Source: Certhia americana
Lineage: Eukaryota > Chordata > Aves > Passeriformes > Certhiidae
Direction of reading: 5' to 3'
DNA: 64,000 nucleotides
Assembly: GCA_018697195.1 (NCBI GenBank)
Contig: CM031860.1
Coordinates: forward strand, 63,132,509-63,196,508
Shown: in pieces, positions 57,517 through 64,000 of the stretch
Position numbering within the stretch: position 1 is the first letter of the stretch
Layout: each line of letters opens with the position of its first letter
The notes under the pieces: model-generated
The model's input: the letters and a program-made list of their open reading frames with translations, nothing else
Databases searched by the model: none
Told to the model about the DNA's origin: nothing
Translations under genes and position numbers: made by a program

Positions 57517-57589
57517 TTTAAGGTCAGGTGAGACCATGACTTTTATTCTGAACTCCTTTTTGTTACAAGTCCTACAATGAGGATGCACA

Positions 57590-57800
57590 GTCAGTAGATA
57601 CATTTAGTCGATTCCTCTTCATGTGTTTCAGTTTCTCATCAAAATAAGCCCGGTAATTAAGGGAGCCCGGGCTCACCTCAAAGAGGTGTTGCAAAAATGA
57701 ACTGCATTTATATTTCAAAGAAAGAGCCCTGTATTAATGAGGCTGACAATTAAATCCATAAGAAAGTTGATTATTTTGAGCCTCATGTACTGAAGGTAGG
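57590..57800. other. Candidate conserved non-coding element with a 12-bp palindrome
   Basis: Repeat-free. It contains the perfect palindrome GAGCCCGGGCTC (57663-57674), CGGTAATTAAGG and ATTAATGAGGCTGACAATTAAATCC homeobox-like cores. The block differs in texture from the AT-rich flanks. Conservation not tested. Confidence 0.22.
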
Positions 57801-60800
57801 AGCATCACTCATGGTAGAGGGAGGAAGATGAAAATGAATTTTTTTAGCGAGCACTTTCCAACCAAGGCCAGGAATGATACAGAGCTCCTGCAAGAAGAAA
57901 TGCAAGGTGTGATTCTCTAATTTCCAAACACAGGCACATAATGGTTGCCAGAATTAGGTAACCAGGGAATCCTCCCTTTGCCTTTTTCTAGTTGCAAAAT
58001 TGCACCTACAATGTGTTCTTTGAAAAGAAAAGAAGAGTGCTGTGTTCGTGTGCTTTTATAGAAACACAATTCTTGTTTGACTGAGTTTGCTCCCATTGCC
58101 CAGTGTGAGCATTACTGGTATTTCTAGAATTATTTCCACACCTGTTGTGATTTTCAGGTCTTCTCTTTTCTGGTACGTGTCCAGAAGTGCTTTGGTCAAG
58201 TGTTCCTGGTCATAAATGACAAAATCAGAGAACACAAGTTTTATCTGCATGAAACACATGTAACAGAATTTATTGAAGACCATCAGAGCAACACCAGCTT
58301 TTAATTAGATCAACACCAGCAGTGTTGTTATGATGTCTTGCATCTATGTAAAAGATTATCCAACAGACCTCATGTTATCCATGATAAATTTCTGTTTGTT
58401 CTGGCAATTCTCCAATACTGGAAAAAAAACCCACAGTCCATCCCTTTGAGCAGATCTAGACATTTCATCCTAGTAGTGAATTGGTGTTTTCAACTGATCT
58501 GGTCTCCTTGTCATTTTGCCCAATCTCTGAGACACCACAGGAGGCCTCAGGCAGTGGTTCTGGTGCTCTTCCCATCCTTCCCTTCAGGAATTCAGCACAG
58601 AACAGGGAGTAGAATCATTATCCCCAAAGATTCTGGTTTCCCTCCAAAACTCTCCACTTGCCTGACATAACATATGTCCATATTCCCTGCCTAACATATG
58701 TTACTAAACTGTGAGTGGGTTGCCAAAAGCATGTTTTACTGTTCCTTTCATTTATGCATATCTACAGTGCAGTTGATTTTTACATAAAATACCTCTTTCT
58801 AGGCTATAGATTTGATATTTATTGCCTGGGTAGATGAACTGATAAGCAAAAATACATTGGGTTTTTTGCTCATTTAAAACATGTCCAATTAGCTGCAATA
58901 ATTATACAGGCACCATATTTAGTGTATTTCTAGTTAATTTTCAATAGTATTCTTCTCTCAAGGAAAAACTTCTGAGTAAGTGACAAGTTAACTCCAAAGA
59001 AAATTTCGGATTTAATTCTATCCTTAGTCACTAGACAACTCAATACATCTTTAAATCCACTAAACATTGAGTGTTTGAGGGTGAAGCTTTGCACCACCTC
59101 AGGTTAATCAATTACCAACTCCATCTTGCTTTTTTGACATTTTAAAACCTTATAACCTCTGCACCAATGAAAATGTTACTGTTATTTAACTGAAAAAAAG
59201 GTGATGCAGAGCTGCCATGTGAGTTAAACACACTTGGCACAGCAGAAGATGCAGACAGGATGTGAGGATGAATATGTATATTCTACTTAATGCACAGACA
59301 GCCAAGTGTGAATTTGTAGATTGAAGGGAAGCATTCTCCTATATGAAACAACCAAAATATGCCACCAGTTCTTTAATGAGTACAAGGATACTTTGATTTC
59401 CTGCTGTATATGACTGATAGCACTGTGCCCCAAAGCAGAAACTTTGAATCCTTGTTCATCCTCAGCACACATAGACACACCAGAGGGCAGAGACTTCTCC
59501 TTTCTGATACACAGAGGAAGATGTTCTTGCCATCAGAATGTTAACCCAGGGCAGGGGAATCCTGCTTTTAATTCACTTCTCAATACCAGTAAAGCACCTG
59601 GTAGGTTACGAAGCACCAGCTTCATTACTCTCTTCAAACCAACAGAGAAAAAAAACTCCCTTCTGTCTTCAAGAGCTGCTGCCATGATAAATGTCTTTAA
59701 AGTTACAGGCAGTTTTGTAATAGATACTCCCTACAGTGACTTCAGACAAATCTGCTAAAGATGAGGGTAGATGAGCAACTGCAGGAGAACCATTCATAAT
59801 AAATACACCTGATCATCCAGAAATATCTTTTAAAATTCTGTTGTAAACCCAGACAGTTTTATCATCATAAAACTCATCTCTGAAATTTATCAAGACAAGA
59901 AATATTCACATAGTTCTGCAGGCAGACAAAATATGTAAGTACAAAAAGGAGGTTTCTTCCTAAATACAGAACCAAATGGTCAGGGGTAGCATGAATTTAT
60001 TCTCATCTTTTTGTTTTCAATGGTGTCCCAGTGCAAATAGAGTCAGAACACTAAAAATTAAGACATATAGATCTTTTTTCAACAATGGGTTCTCAGTTTT
60101 TGTATTAAATTAATACATTCTCTCAGATGCTCTTCAAAGAGCATTAATGGGGAAGTTTTTCTGACTGTGTTGATTTCCAAGGCAAAGTCTCTTGGCATTT
60201 CCTCAGTAACCCCAAAAAATGAGCATCAGTGTGGTGGGTGAATTGGCTAAATCCTAACCAGGAATCAATTTCTTGCTCTTCTGAAAGGTAAGAGTAGCAA
60301 GACAAGATCTGCATTTAAATCCTCTTGTTCTAGTCTGTTTTACCTAATTTCTTTTTTTTTATTATTTTCTGAAGACCCTAAATAATAAAAAGTGGTTGAT
60401 GTTTTCTTTGCTTTGCAGCCTTATTGATGTTCCTACAAGTTGCTCAAAATGAAAGAAAATGCCCAAGCAAGTCCTATTTTCTATTGAGAGGACTTAAATT
60501 CTGAGTAAATGTTGCAAGAGGGGAATTTTGACATCGCCATGGCAGTGAACAAACACTACAACACATACTGGGAGAACCTTGAAGATGCTCAAAATTTAAC
60601 TGGTTCTGGCCATGTGCTACCAAGTGTGTAAATTTCAAATTCTTCCTTCTTTGAGCAGTCTGTATTAGAGAGCTGCAGACTTTCTGCCCACCCCAAGTTC
60701 TGCAGTAATTCAATAATTCTGTAGGAATTTGGGCATGCTTGGCCTTCAAGACCAGTCTTGTGCCAAGTGCCCTTTGAGAAGGATCCCAAATTCCTTGGTG

Positions 60801-61049
60801 GGATTTGTAGTGGCAGCAGAGCAGAAAGCAAAGGTGCACAGCCCGGGGGTCAGGAAGACTTTCCCTAAATGCTGTGGGGCAGGCAGGATGGTTTTCCTCA
60901 GTTTTCCTTCAGACACAGGAGTGTGTTGGGAAGAGTTTCTGCTGTGGAGGGAGCCCTGAAGCCAAAACACATTAATCAAACCTGAAGAAAGCACATTTTA
61001 TCCCAGCACCTCGACACCTTTGCACTTTGTGGCCCCAAGGCTGTTGTTA

Positions 61050-61420
61050 ATGCCACCTCTAAAATCCCATTAAAAACTGACCCCTTCGAGGCCTGGGTTA
61101 GGTCTCCTCAGAGCTAACCAAGCACCCTTTGGAATGCTGTGCTAATATTCCCATCAGACCTTAACGAAAAGTTAATAAATTCCAAAATTGTCCTCTGTGG
61201 AGCAAAAGGGGAGCAAGCGCAACAGCCACTTAAAGCAAATCATAATTCATGATCTGAAAATATGCAACATTAAGCACAGCCATATTTTAAATAGCAGGAG
61301 TTACTCTGCAGGGCTGGAGAGGTTATAAACCACTTCTTAATTTGTATTTCAGGAGCACTTACAGTGCTTTGTTTTGAAAGCTTTATATTGTCTTAGTAAT
61401 TCCTTTATCAGGAAAAGACA
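61050..61420. other. Candidate conserved non-coding element
   Basis: Repeat-free complex sequence with many AT-rich regulatory-type motifs (CTTAACGAAAAGTTAATAAATTCC, AAAGCAAATCATAATTCATGATC, ATATGCAACATTAAGC). It is the block in this window most enhancer-like to me. Suggestive only. Confidence 0.25.
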
Positions 61421-63162
61421 TTGTTTTGTCATTGTCATCACAGTGATGGCACCAACTTGTCTGTCTCTGTTCTTTGTTCTCTCTGCATGAGAAACGAAGA
61501 ACCCACATACTTTATTGTTTCTCCTCCCACAGGCACTGAGTGGGGTGCAGCTCTGCCAAATGGGGATGACAATTGCTCCAAAGAAATTAAAAACTATCGA
61601 AAAACACCCTAGAAATATTCTTCTGACAAAGCAGGACCTTACCCTGCCCCAAATTCCCTCTCATCTCTGGTGCCTTGCTTTGAATCCTTCAAATGGAAAT
61701 TTCTCAAGAGTCTTTGGATGCCTGAAAATTCTGGATACCTGCAGGAGGAGTGTTCAGTGATCCTGAGCTTGCACACCTTTGGTTGTTTTTTTAAAAATCA
61801 AAGTGTACTGAAGAGAGCAGCTGACACAGAGCTGTGGATCTGGCTGTGATTACTGCCAAGCTTCTTTGGTCCTGGATTCTTAAAATACTAACCAACTGCA
61901 GCCTTTGCATCTTGTGTATGAGTTGTAATTGATTCATGTGCTTCTCTGTCACCTTGGCAAAATTTTAATCCAAGGTCAAAGCTATTTTATTATGATTATC
62001 TTCATTCTCCAATACCATCCAAAGTATTCAGAGCTCTCATGAGCTAAAGAGCTAAAATACAATTTTTAAAAGTTTATAAAATTTCTTATGAAAATAAACA
62101 GTAAGAATTAATCTTCTGTCACAAAATATTCCTTTTAATCCACGGTGTCCTGGAGGACAAGAAGAGGTTCCTGGAGGAGGGGTTGTCCTCATGGGCATAG
62201 CTCAAAGGAACTTTTTGAACTTTGCTGTCTTGAAAATATCCAAACCCCTTCTAGCCAAGGTCTAAGCACTCAAATCCACATAATTTTCCCTTTTCCCTTC
62301 TGTAGCAAACAGCATAAAAGTTTCATCAGCTCTATCTCCTTTTAGCTTTGCCTTCTAGAAATAATAATAAAAAACCCCAACCCCCTTCAGCTTTGCATTT
62401 TATCAATTGCATTACCCAAGGGAGGGATTGATGATGACCCAGCCAGGGGAAAATGAGGAGCACATGGATGTTTTCTGCACTTAAATTGGCAGCCCTGGGA
62501 CATGGATTTCCAGAGTGACACCCTTTGGAGCAGATCAAGTTAATCTGACAGATTTGGAAAGTCTCAAATCAGCTGGGACACCGTCTGCAATATCCCTGAC
62601 AAAAATCCCTCCCACTCAGCCCAGAGCTTGGCATTGGTCAGAAGGAATAATTCTTGTGGGCCAGAAGAAATTTTCAGATTTAAAAAAAAATATATGTGCA
62701 AACAAATCAAATTTGTTGGTTCTGGAATATCAGCCTTGAAACCTTCCACTTTCAAACAAATGTATTTTCAAAGAAACATAATTAAAGACCCATTTTTAAC
62801 TTCCGGTTTTTAAATATTTTTGTATTTCAGGAACTTTATATTTGGAGGAATTTGGAATTGGACTTTAGGCCTGGAAAGTGGGCATTTAGAGTACTTAAAT
62901 CTCCAAGTCTAGCATGCCAGAATGAATTCACAGAAATGAGAACCTTCCCTTTCCAAAATCAGTTCAGCTGATGTGACACTGAGGAAAGACGTGCCTGAAG
63001 GAAAGGAACCTTTTCCTAATGAGGGTAAAAGTCACCATTCAGCTCTGGAGGAAAGAGTAACAGCTCAGTGGGGTCACCTAAATGGTGTCAGGGTTTCATA
63101 GTCTGGAAGCTCTGCCTTCTGCTCCTGATTCAGACACAGCCATGAAAGGCTGCACTGGTTTG

Positions 63163-63640
63163 GAATCATAAAACCACAGAATGGTTTGGGTTGGAAGGAA
63201 CCTTAAAGATTAACTTGTTCCACCTCCTGCCATGGGCAGGGACACCTTCCGCTATCCCAGGGTGCTCCAAGCCCCAGTGTCCAGCCTGGTCTTGGACACT
63301 TCCAGGGATCCAGGGGCAGCCACAGCTTCTCTGGCCACCCTGAACCCTGTTCCAGGGCTCAGCACCTTCACAGGGAAGAATTTCTTCCTAATATCATTTC
63401 CATTCCTACTCCTTTTCAGTGCTAAGCCATCTGCCTTGTCCCGTCCCTCCATCCCTTGTCCAAAATCCCTCTCCATTTCTCCTGAAGCCCCTTCAGGCAC
63501 TGGCAGGAGCTGTAAGGTCTTTCTGGAGCCTTCTCTTCTGCAGGTGAACACACCCAGCTTTCACAGTCTTTTCTAATAGAACACATGCTCCATCCTTCTA
63601 ATAAATTTTGTGGCACTTCTTTGGACCTGCTGCAACTAAA
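63163..63640 (-). mobile_element. CR1 LINE copy, minus strand, about 475 bp
   Basis: Starts 'GAATCATAAAACCACAGAATGGTTTGGGTTGGAAGGAACCTTAAAGATTAAC' and 'TGCCATGGGCAGGGACACCTTCCGCTATCCCAGGGTGCTCCAAGCCCC'. It continues through 'AGAATTTCTTCCTAATATCATTTCC' and 'GGAGCCTTCTCTTCTGCAGGTGAACACACCCAGC' to 'GGCACTTCTTTGGACCTGCTGCAAC', the reverse complement of the CR1 distal ORF2 and 3' UTR. Minus-strand peptide pieces (RKKFFPVKVLSPGTGF) follow CR1 organisation, but the frame is broken. Confidence 0.95.
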
Positions 63641-64000
63641 AGAAGAACACGGACACCCTGCTTACAGCCATGGGGACACCAGCTCTGTGTTCCCAAGCCG
63701 TAGCCCCTGACTGGAGACACTTTTTGCAATCCAGCCCAGCTACAGCCAGTGGTTCACAGCTTGCTGCTCTCATCTTCAGAGATGTAGAACCTGCAGTGCA
63801 ATATGCAGCCACTCCTGGCTGGCAGCTGGGCTGCTCCACAGCTGCACTTTCATGTCAGGAAATGGGGCAGCTTCACAGCCCTGACTCTTCTCTTTCACCT
63901 GTAGTTGCTGCAGCATCATGAGAGCTGAATGTCACGGAGCCTTTGGGCTCATGGGTGGGCAGATGTGCAGCCAGGACACATCTGTTTGAGTTCCTGGCTG
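63641..64000. other. Unique stretch at the window edge
   Basis: Moderately GC-rich. Overlapping 67- and 83-codon frames on opposite strands show no recognisable protein. Nothing else seen. Confidence 0.45.

Larger units (their letters stand above)
57517..63162. other. Long unique stretch
   Basis: About 5.6 kb without a recognised repeat or gene, apart from two candidate conserved blocks listed separately. Open frames of 60-121 codons on both strands are unrecognised. Confidence 0.45.

Noticed and set aside
60474..60839. 121-codon minus-strand frame
   Set aside because: No recognisable features, and it overlaps other frames of similar length on both strands.
1..64000. CRISPR arrays, tRNA, rRNA, snRNA genes or bacterial-type operons
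   Set aside because: No regularly spaced identical repeats with unique spacers, no tRNA B-box (GGTTCGAATCC-type) sequence and no recognised structural RNA were seen. The repeats are those of a bird nuclear genome.

Overview
The window reads as vertebrate, specifically bird, nuclear DNA that does not code for any protein I can recognise. The evidence is about twenty CR1 LINE fragments on both strands, most of them severe 5' truncations of roughly 60-560 bp that keep the 3' end. The usual CR1 tail (ATTCTRTGA-like, or its reverse complement next to GGTTTGGGTTGGAAGGGACCTT-like sequence) is visible in most of them. Three further repeats look like long terminal repeats of bird endogenous retroviruses, and I remember these families mainly from songbird sequence. 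A passerine is therefore my inference, not a demonstrated fact. The background is AT-rich, with many microsatellites and homopolymer runs and no CpG-island-like stretch.

Layout. 1-3 kb: a cluster of four CR1 pieces, two of them inverted against each other. 3-8 kb: mostly unique AT-rich DNA with one short CR1 end and an A24 tract. 8.4-8.9 kb: one of the longest CR1 copies. 12.5-13.2 kb: an LTR-like repeat on the minus strand with degenerate internal tandem units. 13.76-13.93 kb: a GGAA-type compound microsatellite. 15.0-15.5 kb: a CR1 copy on the minus strand that still shows the end of the CR1 reverse-transcriptase ORF. 20.4-21.0 kb: a recent 53-bp tandem duplication directly against a CR1 copy. 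21-34 kb: unique DNA with short CR1 ends and small tandem repeats. 34.5-35.6 kb: an internal CR1 ORF2 fragment and a CR1 tail. 36-39.1 kb: two stretches that look like spliced exons. 41.84-42.55 kb: a plus-strand solo LTR. 48-50 kb: two CR1 copies. 54.42-54.86 kb: a minus-strand solo LTR with matching inverted ends and a 4-bp target duplication. 55-57.5 kb: three CR1 copies, two of them forming a large inverted pair. 57.5-63 kb: mostly unique DNA. 63.2-63.6 kb: a final CR1 copy.

There is no operon or gene set to describe. All the longer open reading frames that I could interpret lie in CR1, LTR-like or microsatellite sequence. The rest are unrecognised and of a length expected by chance. The window is best read as a gene desert or the inside of a very large intron. 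The parts most likely to matter to the host are several repeat-free stretches rich in homeobox-like AT motifs (possible conserved enhancers) and the two exon-like signals near 36.7 and 39.1 kb. I did not find a new biological system. The most informative items are the structurally well-defined solo LTR at 54.4 kb, the exon candidates, and the recent duplication beside a CR1.
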